64,000 nt of DNA from positions 6,637,350 to 6,701,349 of the forward strand of contig OY987271.1 of the NCBI GenBank assembly GCA_963920665.1. The letters are read 5' to 3'. A program made the translations under genes and the position numbers. This document shows positions 48,180-58,376 of the stretch, piece after piece (position 1 is the first letter of the stretch; each line of letters starts with the position of its first letter). Below the pieces are notes generated by a model. That model saw nothing but the letters and a program-made list of their open reading frames with translations, made no database searches and was not told where the DNA came from. The stretch is from Straminergon stramineum. Its lineage: Eukaryota; Streptophyta; Bryopsida; Hypnales; Calliergonaceae.

Positions 48180-48666
48180 TATGAGTGAGTTTGAAATTCG
48201 ATTCTAGAATGTCGAAATGGAGGTTTTTTATGGAGTTGCAAGACCCAGAGTCTCAACCAGAGGCTAAGCTAAAGCTTTCTTTGTCACAATTGCCAATTCA
48301 ACCATCTCAGTCGGAAGTTTCTTTACCATTGCAAACCCATTTGCAAGATGAAGCTGGACCTTCTCATCCATTGAAGAAACCTTGCATAGAGTAGCATTGG
48401 CACGAAAATCTTCAAAGAAATGACCGTGTTTTGGTGATTCTACTTCAAGTTGGATGTGTTGAACTAGACACCTAAGATGTGACATTTGAAGCAAGTTATG
48501 AGGGCTTGAACGTCGACCAATACTATTGTATGGCTAGCCCAGTTAAGAGAAGCCATGGCTACCAACGTTGGTTGAAAGGGCCAGTTAATCCTTTAATGAA
48601 AGCCGAATGTGTAAATTATGTTGCAAACATGGTCAAGCGCATCCTCCAATTCTTGCAAATGGAATA
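48180..48666 (+). other. Possible decayed coding remnant
   Basis: Two adjacent plus-strand frames in different phases (48,209-48,394 and 48,479-48,667) have mixed, non-repetitive composition. They contain Pro/Gln/Ser-rich and then aromatic segments (for example NVDQYYCMASPVKRSHGY). They could be one broken exon. No family is recognised and the reading is weak. Confidence 0.2.
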
Positions 48667-48759
48667 GCACTCTTTTTCGACTTCAATTTTTACCTCCATT
48701 TGGTTTTGGTTAAAGGTTTTTAGCTAATTCAAGTATTTTGTATTCCATTTATGTGTCAA

Positions 48760-49351
48760 CCCCTAAAAGACTGGGGGTGTTTGAGCAAAGCTCTTGTTTT
48801 CTTGACTAGATCTTGTAACAAGAAGAATTTTTCAAATGTGTAATATGATTTTGATGATCGCCACTGTTGAAATGAAAGAAGACTTATGTAGCTTTCCTAT
48901 GAAAAAAAGATTTACAAAATCGCACAATTTTTGAGAAAATGCCACCATTGACAAAATTGATGAAAGATCTCCAATTCGGCGGAACTTTGTACATGCACTA
49001 AAATTGGAATGTTGAAATCGGAATGCTAAAAAGTGATCCAAAAACTCTGATTTTTTTTCCACAATAACATATCATGATTTACATGTGTAATTTTTTTCAA
49101 ATCATTTTGAGGTGTGGAGAAAAAGATATGAGCATGTGAAGTGATAGCCCAAAGTACTTTTCCTATTCTCAAAAAATTCACCAAAAATCGCTCATGCAAT
49201 CATTTCTCGATTAGATTGTACTGATGGATTTAGCAAAAAAAATCATCTAGGGTCTCTTTGTTGGTTACGGACTATTAGTGAGGTTCACATTCCGAATTTT
49301 CTACAAATGTAGTTGCAGAAGCCATGTAGTGGCCTTATGGTCCTTTAGGGG
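48760..49351. mobile_element. piggyBac-like non-autonomous element (copy B)
   Basis: The left end reads CCCCTAAAAGAC after TCAA (a one-base variant of TTAA, 48756-48759). The right end reads GGTCCTTTAGGGG followed by TTAA (49352-49355). At 592 bp it is shorter than copy A. It is closely related to the relic at 52409-52784: both have 'ggccttatggtccttta' at the right end and matching phrases inside. Confidence 0.65.
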
Positions 49352-49355
49352 TTAA

Positions 49356-50620
49356 GAATTGAAAGTTAGGAAGATAGAAGTAGTTTACCTCTTAGTTTTG
49401 ACCTTTGGGATTCTTTGGCCTTAAAAGATGAATAGGGATTTATTTTTTGGTGTTTCCTTTGGGCCAATGGGTATTTAGAGGCCCATGTGATGTGTACATG
49501 GGCTGATTCCATCTACTTTAGGGGAAAAGGTAGGGAAGCATCTTTTCTCTTCTTCTAGTGGGTGTGAATTTTGGTCATGTATTTGTTGTGTTTTAGAAAC
49601 CAAGAATTTGAGTGGCCATATTTTTGGATGTATAAGGAATTTTGGAATGAAAATTTGGGGTTATGTTTCTTTTCTCATTGCCTTTTTAAAAAGATTTTTC
49701 TTGTATGATTTGAAGTTGGGAGCAAAAAATTATAAGCGTGTGAGTGGAGGAAGGTCTGCTGCCTCCCGACAAAGAGAAGCGGAGATTCGAGCGGCCACCA
49801 AAGTTTATATTTTTTGCTTATTTCTTTAAAATTTTGAGGAAATAGAGAAGTTTTTGTTACCTTTTTAAAGACTCATCACTTGAAGAATTTGAAGTTTTGT
49901 AGAATAAGATGTGGGTGTTTGAGTAGAAAAGGGTCCATTGCCCTTATTGTTTGAAACTTGAGATTTTGCAAGACTATAGGTTTTGTTTCGAGAATCACTT
50001 GCAAGTGAAAATTTTAGTGAAGGTAGGAAAACTTATAAGCTTTTTGAAAAGCTATCAATCTCTTTATTTGAAAAAAAATTCCAAAAGTTATAGGTGGTGA
50101 AGCAAAAGAAGGTCTATTGCTTTCTCTTTTTGAGTAGAATGTAGTTAATTTGGGTTTAGATTTGTGTTTTATTTAAAGACTTGAAGACTTGAAGACATGA
50201 AGATTGAAGACTTGAAGATATGAAGACTCCTGTGCAGTGGCTTGTAGCTTGTGGCTTGTTATTCCTAGCTAGTTTTGGAGGCTCATTGTCTTTCTATTGT
50301 TATTGCTAGTTGATTTTGGAGGCTTGTTGTTTTCATTTCTGCATTGTAAACATTATTGCGGGTTATGTGGGTATCCAATAATAATCCCATTTTGTGTTTG
50401 TGGCAACAAAATGGGATTGATCACCCACAAGGTCGTTATTTTTTGTTCCCATTGGTGAAGCACAATGGATGGTCACCATGGGTTTGAAGTTTAGGAGCCA
50501 ATCTTTCGGACGGCTCAACTCGTGGACTAGCTGTCCCGTTTTATCCGTCCAAAGCCTATGGTTTCTTATTACCTACCCTAACCTTTAAACCCATTTAGAG
50601 CCATTTCAAGATAGGCCAAC
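49356..50620. other. AT-rich flank left of the second CACTA element
   Basis: No supportable gene. A run of 'gaagacttgaagac' units lies at about 50,175-50,230. A pair of GGACGG/CCGTCC-type motifs occurs at about 50,517-50,575, outside both large elements. Confidence 0.35.
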
Positions 50621-50623
50621 GAA

Positions 50624-51740
50624 CACTAGAAGAAAACACGCACTCGCTCGACTGCAAAATTTAGACACTCAGACGTCCGATCAGACATTAGGCATGTCAA
50701 CGTAGGTGTCTAATCACATCGCGTTTGCAAAAATAGGGGTCGGACATCCAAGAATTAGCTTGGACAGCGGCATGCTAAGCACCAGACATCCAAAAAAACA
50801 CTGGTCAACGGGTACTAGAACTCTGCCATGTGGCTACAAATTTGGTGCCACGTGAGCACGGGCAGCCAGGTTGGCAATTTTCTCATCCATCCAATTTTGG
50901 TGATGTGGCATCTGATGTGTACATTGACCGGGGAGTCAACATTAGGTGACGTGGCATCTTCGAATGCTGACGTGGACAATTTTGGTGTGTGGAGAAGCCT
51001 CTTCTGGAGCTTTCTACATACGTATGAAAGATGTCTTTTCAGACATCACAAAGTCTAACATGATGTTGTCCTAGACACAACTATGTTAAAGACAATGTTT
51101 ATGCAGAACATGCACTGCTGGTAAGCACTATGATTCTAACGCCATTTGTGTCGTCTGAGGCTTTCGCAGTGGGGCATTAGACATGGTTAAGGACATGTTC
51201 ATGCAATTTTCTACTAGACGTGTGGTGCGTTGGATGTCAACATTCACATGTACAACATTTTTACAAGTAACAAATCATTTTAGACAACATGTGCATGCTT
51301 CATACCAACGTGCTTGAAGATTGGGTTTGAGCATGGGATGTCTGAAATGACACTAACTAGTTAGGCAATTGAGAAGCACAAGTCTGTGTAGACAATGTTC
51401 AAGATGTGTATAGGGCTATGTTTAATGACATGCATGCATAGCTTTTGATGCTTCCACGTTTAGGGCAAGCTTAGATGTGATAGCAATGTGCACTGTGAGA
51501 CATGAATGAAGACATGTTGTAGACTTCACAGACATTGACACTGAATTGAAGGGGTCTAGGATTATGTCCTACCTAACCACATGGTGCATTCCTATGTGCA
51601 CTTGTAGACAGACGTAGAGACATCAAAACAATGTGGTGCAACATTGCAATGATCGTGAGGACGTTGAACATTAGACATTGTGCCTACATTTGAAGAGACC
51701 TAAACAACGCTCTGGCATGGCACGTATTTACCAAAGTTGG
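50624..51740. repeat. Left subterminal AGACAT-rich region
   Basis: 'tagacat', 'agacatt', 'agacaatg' and 'agacgt' variants occur every 20-60 bases from the terminus to about 51,700. CACTA transposase-associated proteins bind such repeats in characterised elements; here that is inferred. Confidence 0.7.
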
Positions 51741-51747
51741 TTTTACA

Positions 51748-52138
51748 CTATATCAATGAATGACATTGCATAGCAAGAGAGCTGAGCACAATCACAATAC
51801 TTGAAATACATGCACCATTGAATGGAGGAACCTCTAGGCAAACAAAAAATATCATATTCATATACCAGTAAAGTGTTGCAAGGAAAACAAATCTCCATGA
51901 GGAGAACAAAGCTTTTGTAAAAGGTAATATAGCACAACATGCCCCACAAAAAATATGATAGACACTAAACCTGTTTAGATAATCATGAAATAGTGCCACC
52001 AAGAAGTTCTCACAATGTTGCGTGAAGCGTCCTCTATGTCTAAGCAAACATTTGAGCGTTGTGTGGATGTTTGCATTGCGGAGCTCTTCTTCACGCCGGG
52101 CAAACTCTTCTTCGCTAGCACGCTAAAGTTCATCATCC
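51748..52138 (-). CDS. Uncertain minus-strand exon with an Arg/Glu-rich coiled-coil segment
   Basis: After a plausible acceptor (TACCCCAG) the minus strand reads an Asp/Glu start and a segment SEEEFARREEELRNANI typical of a coiled coil. There is one in-frame TAG at 52123-52125, consistent with a lost CAG Gln codon. The frame then stays open to 51748 but becomes hydrophobic and AT-driven, so the true exon end is probably well before that. It may be a second CACTA-encoded protein or another captured fragment. No family is assigned. Confidence 0.3.
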
Positions 52139-52408
52139 TGGGGTATGTGTCCCAATTTGAGAGTCTGCCAATTATACATTACAAGCTCATTGTTAGTCTA
52201 AAGAAACAGTAAAGAAAACAAAAGATGTGCATCTAGACATCGGTGAGGAAATAAATAAGAGGCCACTTGTCAACACCCATGCTTATACATGCATGATAAC
52301 AACATTAACTAATGCTGGTAAGGACAACAAAAGTTCACTCCCAAGGAGCATATCATGTAATCAACAATTCTTGGCAGCCCTTTTTCTGTCGGTATTAAGT
52401 TTCTTTGA

Positions 52409-52784
52409 TCCCTAAACAACCAAGGATATTTGAGCATTGGTCTTGTTTACTTGACCAGCTCTTGCAACAAGTATAATTCCTCATTTGTGTAAAAGGTTCA
52501 AAATTGCTTAAAAAACTCTGCTTTTTTCCCACCGACACATGTCATGATGATATTGACATGAAGAAAGAAAGACACAAGGATGTGTAGAGACCACCCAAAG
52601 AAACTCCTCCATTCTCAAACAATTAACCATAAATCATTTCTTCATCAAATTATACTAGATTCAGCAGAAAAAATCATTCAGATGCTTTTGTTGATCACTG
52701 ACAGTTAGTGAGGTCGACCCTTGAAATTTCTACAAATCTAGTTAAAAAACAAACGTGGTGGCCTTATGGTCCTTTACAGGTTAA
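52409..52784. mobile_element. Decayed piggyBac-like element (copy C) nested in the CACTA element
   Basis: The interior aligns by eye with copy B, for example 'cttgttt(a/t)cttgac(c/t)ag', 'cttgcaacaag' and 'tggccttatggtccttta'. The ends are degenerate: CCCTAAACAACC on the left, CTTTACAGG followed by TTAA on the right. It must have inserted into, or been carried along by, the CACTA element. Confidence 0.55.
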
Positions 52785-53331
52785 AGATGTGTGATGATTG
52801 CAGATTACATAGGATGAAAACACGATGAAGTTCAGTTCCGACTCAAACACTCATGATCACAATCCCCCTTCCACAACGCAGGTTTCAAGGAAAGCCTGCA
52901 TGGCTTCCGAAAAGGAGTTTCAGTATTGGAACAGACGCTGGCCCCAATCCTAACCGATATCAAAAATGCTACAACTCCGAAAAAGAACGAACCGAAAGAT
53001 GATTGGATCCAAAACACATACTAAACAAGCACACGTGTAGGCAATGCTGATTGACGTATTGCCGTAAAAAAAGGCAACGGAATCCCAAAATCAACAAACC
53101 GTCAGGAAATTGCTTCGGCAAATAGTGGGCACTAGAAACATCACACTTTCAGACTCAAAAAATCATCGAACAAAGGGCACTCACAAACCAACCAGTTCAA
53201 ACGAACACCACAGCACATAACAAACAAATGACCCACACATTCGACCAGTCTCAAAATCTACAAACAAATCACTGTACCACTGTTCTCAGACAATCAGCCA
53301 ACATAATTGCTCGGCAAACCAGTCGTCACTT

Positions 53332-54447
53332 TTATATAAAATAAGAGATGCACGCGGAAGTAGCACCATCTCGATCGGTACCAATGGTTCCCTTGTTGCT
53401 CACGTGAATGCCATCCAAAAACTTCGTGATGTCTTTCTTCTTCACGTGGCATTTCTAGAAAAACAAACAACAATAGGATCATACACTGCAATGACAGTCA
53501 CATCAAAGAAAAAAAATGCACCACTCCCGCTCATATCAAACCAACTGCAAAAAGCACAACCCCCTCACATCACCCCTCGAACCAACACGCAACAACAACC
53601 ACACCTTTCCAACCCAAACAAACCCGCGTTAGGAAAACACCACGGATCCACATACCTGGTTGATGAGGGCGCAAGATCGAGATACAAGCTCGATGTCGTT
53701 TCCATCCAAAACCAGCTTGTCCTTGACCTTCTATGATCGGGTCACGGTCACACCCTGCAACATCTCCACTCTGCGCACCTGCATAATCCAGTCCAATTAC
53801 ATTCAGACTCCTCCAGGATCAAGGCCGAGGAAATAAATACCAAGGCACCACTCCCCGAAACAAGGGAAGGAAAGACTAAGAAATCCTCGCTTGGTAGGTC
53901 ACAAATAGTGATTGAGACCAACCCACCAACGAGCCCAAGACCAGGGTGTTTGGAAAAGACCAAAGGGCAGGGCAATCCACCCATAGGGTAACTCATCTCC
54001 GAACAGTGGAAACAAGCCGACGGACCTGCACCGTCTTCCTATCCTCCGCTGGGGTGGCTATTGCAGTAATTACAACAGATAATTCAAATCCTGTGAGCAC
54101 AAGAACCAATGGGAAACTGCACATCCCATGACACAAAATTCTCCACCTCACACAGAGACGTAGTGCCCAGACACGCAAAACACTAATCCCACTCCAATCG
54201 CACCAAGCCCTAACCCTAATTGAAATACCAATTCACCATGCAAGGTCCGGGAACGCCCAGCAAAAACATGAGCATCAATCGCACAGCTCCACGCACTCAC
54301 ATGGAACAAAACGCTACACGCTGGAACGCTACCGACAGCCCGTCCGTTGATACCCGAAACCCTAAAACCTCGTGGAGACCCCGAGCGAAACCGAAACAAA
54401 AGGGACGTACCTTCTTCTCACCCAAGAAGTTCCTAACTTAAATTATG
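53332..54447 (-). pseudogene. RPL9: Captured fragment of the ribosomal protein L9 (uL6) gene
   Basis: Three minus-strand exons of a cytosolic 60S protein L9 gene retain their GT-AG junctions. Exon 54447-54411 encodes VRNFLGEKK and ends at a GTACGT donor. Exon 53778-53656 encodes VRRVEMLQGVTVTRS, then a stretch through [17 protein letters not shown]. Exon 53454-53332 encodes [19 protein letters not shown] and runs to a TAA. These match the conserved C-terminal half of eukaryotic L9. The N-terminal half is missing. Two conserved Glu codons have become stops: TAA at 54438-54440 and TAG at 53731-53733. The copy lies inside the CACTA element and adjoins an INO80C-like exon, so it is a transduplicated fragment, not the working gene. 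The parent gene should be elsewhere in the genome. Confidence 0.85.
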
Positions 54448-54483
54448 CTGAAGTGCTTGCAATGTAACCAAAAGGTCACGTAC

Positions 54484-54652
54484 ATGTAGGCTCATCTGCG
54501 GGGTACGAATAATAATTCTCCGCTTGAATAATCTGTTTGAGGTGCTTCCAGTGACGTCCTCGAGTTTGACCTTTAGGATAGCGCTCAGTCAGTTGCGTTT
54601 TCTTAAACAGAAGCACAGAAGGCAATAGTAAGTCAGGATCATTAATATCCAT
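54484..54652 (-). pseudogene. Captured first coding exon of an INO80C/IES6-like gene
   Basis: From an ATG at 54650-54652 the frame encodes about 56 residues (MDINDPDLLLPSV, then YPKGQTRGRHWKHLKQI, then QAENYYSYPADEPT). It ends at a GTACGT donor in phase 1. The segment around WKHLKQIIQAENY and YPxDEP is characteristic of the INO80 chromatin-remodelling subunit C (IES6) just before its YL1 C-terminal domain. That domain is absent: only about 37 bases downstream the sequence becomes the L9 fragment. The exon itself is unbroken and could splice to L9 exons as a chimera. Confidence 0.75.
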
Positions 54653-55598
54653 GATTGTCACTCCCGTGGCCCCCCGGTAGTCTCCACAGAATCCTTCCCA
54701 ATGCTAGAGTCTCTTTTCTGCGATCAATATGCCTACTCATAAGAAACTAAAATCCAGGGAGGATGCTTGATTTGATTTTCAGAGCCCGCTCGACCACCTG
54801 GTACTAGTAACCCTGTTACACCAAATGCACTAGCGTAATCAGAATCTACACCAACGTTGAAACAATTGACGTCTTTCCTCAAAGATGCCTCCATTGCTGC
54901 ACCTATAACCTAATTCCAATTCCTTCTCTAGAGCCAAAAGAGTCAGCACATGAATGACCAAGTACTTGTTCCAAATCACTAAACCCCAGTTTGAGCTTCA
55001 AAGTAAGTTCTTCACGATAGTCCCAATTGACAAAATAACACGCAAATAACAAACCCTAATACGAACAGACCCCCAAACAAATTTTAACCCAAAGTGATTA
55101 GCAATAGCATCTACTTGACTACATGAGTACTGTTAGTGAAATAAGAAATTGCCACCAATATCCTGGCGACACCAAGAAACCTGGCCACCCTAACCAGAAT
55201 CAAAAATCCGACCCAATCTGTCTTACGAATTCCCCGCAACAGAATGTTACCCAAGATCAGAATCCCAGTGGCAGAGTGTAAATTAAAGCTTCACTTCAAG
55301 AACGCATCCGCCAGAATTCCGACCCCAAACGCCCGCTGAGAAAACCCTAACCTAGTGCAGATTGCTCCAAGGAAATTAATTGGCGAATTTGCATCCAAAA
55401 CGGCGAGAAAAGGTGCATTGATAGCGGCGAAAGACGGTGAGGGTGGTGAGCTCACAACGCAAGTGAAGGGATGGAAGTTCAAGGCACGCTGCAGTCGGAT
55501 GGCACTGCACGCGAGGAGCAATTGCTGTTCAGTTCGCCGTAGACAAACCCTGCAAACCCTGTACTTCCCTGCAATGTATGCTATAGTAGGATTTTAAT
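54653..55598. other. Probable captured 5' flank of the INO80C-like gene, plus unassigned DNA
   Basis: This stretch is less AT-rich than the surrounding element and probably came along with the captured exon (leader, intron or promoter). A plus-strand frame at 55355-55597 has mixed composition (for example KDGEGGELTTQVKGWKFKA) but no recognised family. Nothing else is supportable. Confidence 0.35.
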
Positions 55599-56174
55599 AT
55601 TCTATAGGTCCTGCACAGAATAAACACTTCTGTTGTTTTAGAATTATGAGAAATTTCACTTGGAGGACCTTGCTACTTATACATTCTACAAGAATTTCGA
55701 AAGATGTTGTTTGAATTACCTCAAAAAATGTTGTTTTATTAGAACTTGAAAAAATTATTTTTCTTTAGATAACAATGTTGTGATCATTATCTACCCAAAT
55801 TTTCCTTTGAAAAGCAAGAAAATGCATTGACATTTTGAAAGAGGAAGTGCTTACAAGTGCTCTAAAAGGAAATTTTTGCCACTTACATAATTTTGTTCAT
55901 ACCACTTATGGAATTCAACTTCTACCTAACTTTGCTTCAAAAGCCATTCATTATTTGCATTTAGAATTGAGAAAACAAGCTCTTTATATACATATGGGGT
56001 GATAAGAGGTAAAACAATTCATATGGGATATGTAAGTTAGAATTAGTAGGAATTCATTTGCTCATAGTTTAAAAAAACCCATCAAAATCCTAATCCACCA
56101 CCCTAAACTATAAAACCGCTGCTATAAACTCTAGAATAGATGGAGTATCCCATTCTGCACAGGACTTATAGAAT
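55599..56174. repeat. Inverted-repeat element, possibly a MITE
   Basis: The left end is ATTCTATAGGTCCTGCACAG. The right end, reversed, is ATTCTATAAGTCCTGTGCAG; they differ at two positions. Length is 576 bp with no coding frame. A target duplication could not be fixed. Part of the interior (about 55,910-56,130) resembles positions 20-230 of the window. A single related end occurs near 57,434 ('cgtcctgcacagaa'). Confidence 0.5.
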
Positions 56175-56283
56175 GATAAAATTGTAGTGCACCATCAATT
56201 GTATCATATTTGTAGTCTTGTAGTTCCGTTGGGGTTGTGGAGGCCTTGTATGTGGTCTTTAAACCATTTCTATCAAAATAGAT

Positions 56284-56527
56284 GAGGCTTGGAGGCCTAC
56301 ACATGTTTCTATATTTTTTTTGATTTTATGAGGATGCTTGGAGGCCTACCCATGTTTGCATATTTTAATTTCAAATAGGATGCTTGGAGGCCTACCCATG
56401 TTTGCATATTTTTTTTGATTTTATGAGGATGCTTGGAGGCCTACACATGTTTGCATATTTTAATTTCAAATAGGATGCTTGGAGGCCTACCCATGTTTGC
56501 ATATTTTAGTTTTTAATAGGAGGCTTG
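56284..56527. repeat. Tandem repeat with alternating 49- and 46-bp units
   Basis: 'gcttggaggcctac' begins at about 56,287, 56,336, 56,382, 56,431 and 56,477. The spacing alternates 49, 46, 49, 46, which means a 95-bp higher-order unit made of two diverged halves. The halves differ in the stretch after 'gcatatttt'. A sixth, diverged start lies at about 56,523. Confidence 0.8.
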
Positions 56528-58376
56528 GAGGCTTGCAAAGTTCTTTCATGAGATTACTTGAAAACAGTAGAGAGATTTCAAATGCTACGCATGTTTCCAT
56601 ATTTTTAGTTCAAATGAACATTGTCAATTTGGACACTTTCAATCAATTAAGATGTGTTAGTTCGGACATTTTTGGTCCATTCTTTGTCATTTTAGACATT
56701 TGTTTTTGAATGTGGACATAATTAGTGTATGTGGACCTGTGAATTTGGACCCTTTTATCTTCTTTTGTTATTTCCTAAGACGGATTTGGGATACTACAGA
56801 TGTGCTCATGTTTATTTTCTTTAGTGGGATGGATGTTCCTCCTTTTGGGGTTATTGAAGTTATGAGGCCTACACATGTTTTCATATTTTTTTTAATTTGG
56901 GTGCAGAACTTGTCTCCATTTTTTCCTAAGTGGGCTTTAAGGGCCTACAAATTTTTTCCTAGAGGGGCATTAGAAAATTGAAAGCATTTAGAGCACCAGA
57001 GATGCTTCCATATTTTCTATTGAAATGAACATGATCAATTTAGACACTCTCTATCAATTAAGATATGTTACTTACAACCTTTTGGGTCAGTTTAGGGTCA
57101 TTTTAGACATGTTCCCGTCAATGCAGCCCTCATTACTAAATTGTGTCCTAGCAATGTGGACATTGGTCATTGCTATTTTTTTTCCTTATGGGAATTAAAG
57201 ATGCTAGTTCTATTTTGTTTTTTCATTCTTGACTAGAATGAAGGCTCTTAAGATCACCCCTATTTCTTCCATCACATCATCAATTTCCATCAAGAGAAGT
57301 GGGTCTATGTTAATTTTCTTGTGCTTTTAGAATTGAATGACCTTAAGTACATAAAAGTAGTGGACATCCAAAAGTGCTAGGAGATCTATATATCTTGTAC
57401 CCACAAATATGTTAATAGCTATGTTTTTCGTCCTGCACAGAAATGGAATATAGTCCCGCAAACTCCATCTATTCTATAATGCTTGATTGGTCTGCTAAAC
57501 GACACACATCATGGGATTTTTTAGTTGCCTCTAGTGAAGAAGAGATCCTTGTCTTCCCTAGACTAGCAATAGCAACGAAAGTTGGCAATTAATATCTCAA
57601 GGAATGGGAAGAGAACCACATAGTCAGCATGAATTGAAGCTCCAGGTTTGATAGGTCCAAGTCATCATTACATAGAGTAATGTCTAGCCTGACGTTGATG
57701 ATAGTTTTTAATGTCAAAATTGACTTTTTTCAGATAATTCCTTGTCCATTTGGACAAACTGTATCAATTTCATGATGGTTAATAGAATTAGACTTGTCCA
57801 TTGGGACACTATGTTTTTAAAGTGATATGATATGGCATTTATCCCGGATATTTTGTATTTCATACTATACAATTCATGACATGTATGTGTGCAATTTCAA
57901 ATATGATGTACACCTAGTACAATGTCAAAGGAGGTAGTCTTTGTGTTTGGCTTACAATATAATGAGTGAAATGAATGTGCTTGTTTAGGGTCTTCATTTG
58001 GAAAGTAGTAGTATCATGGATGCACATGTTGGCATGTTTAGAACAAGGATTATGTGTCCAAAAAGAAGTCTACTTTGACTTTCTAGAGTAAAGAAAATTG
58101 CTTTGGTAGACCACATCCCATTTGTCCTTCATGTCTATGAAGATGTTTTTTCCTTGTTGCTAGACATAGTACGTCTTTTATAGTGTTCATGATAGCATTG
58201 TGAAGTCAACTATGGCAGGCTTTTGGAAGCTATGTGTATGGCAGTTTGCCACTTCCAATGTTCACTTTTGTGATGGTTTTGTGCAAAACCAAAGTCCTAA
58301 CGTGTTGCATGTGTCTCATTGCATCTTGTGGCAATAGGAGGGCTTCTTCAACTTTCTTCCAAGGCTCTTAGCATAA
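56528..58376. other. Interior of the CACTA element upstream of the transposase core
   Basis: A phrase around 'ggacactttcaatcaattaa' at 56,630 recurs diverged near 57,040. Earlier transposase exons (the N-terminal zinc-binding part of TNP2) should lie here if the gene was complete, but none could be recognised. Confidence 0.35.

Noticed and set aside
50513..50580. GTCCG-type motifs left of the second CACTA element as part of the cassette
   Set aside because: Only two or three copies, no array and no block gene nearby.
55355..55450. A segment reminiscent of histone H3 N-termini (APRK..., TARK...)
   Set aside because: Only a few residues match and the remainder does not; no histone fold follows.
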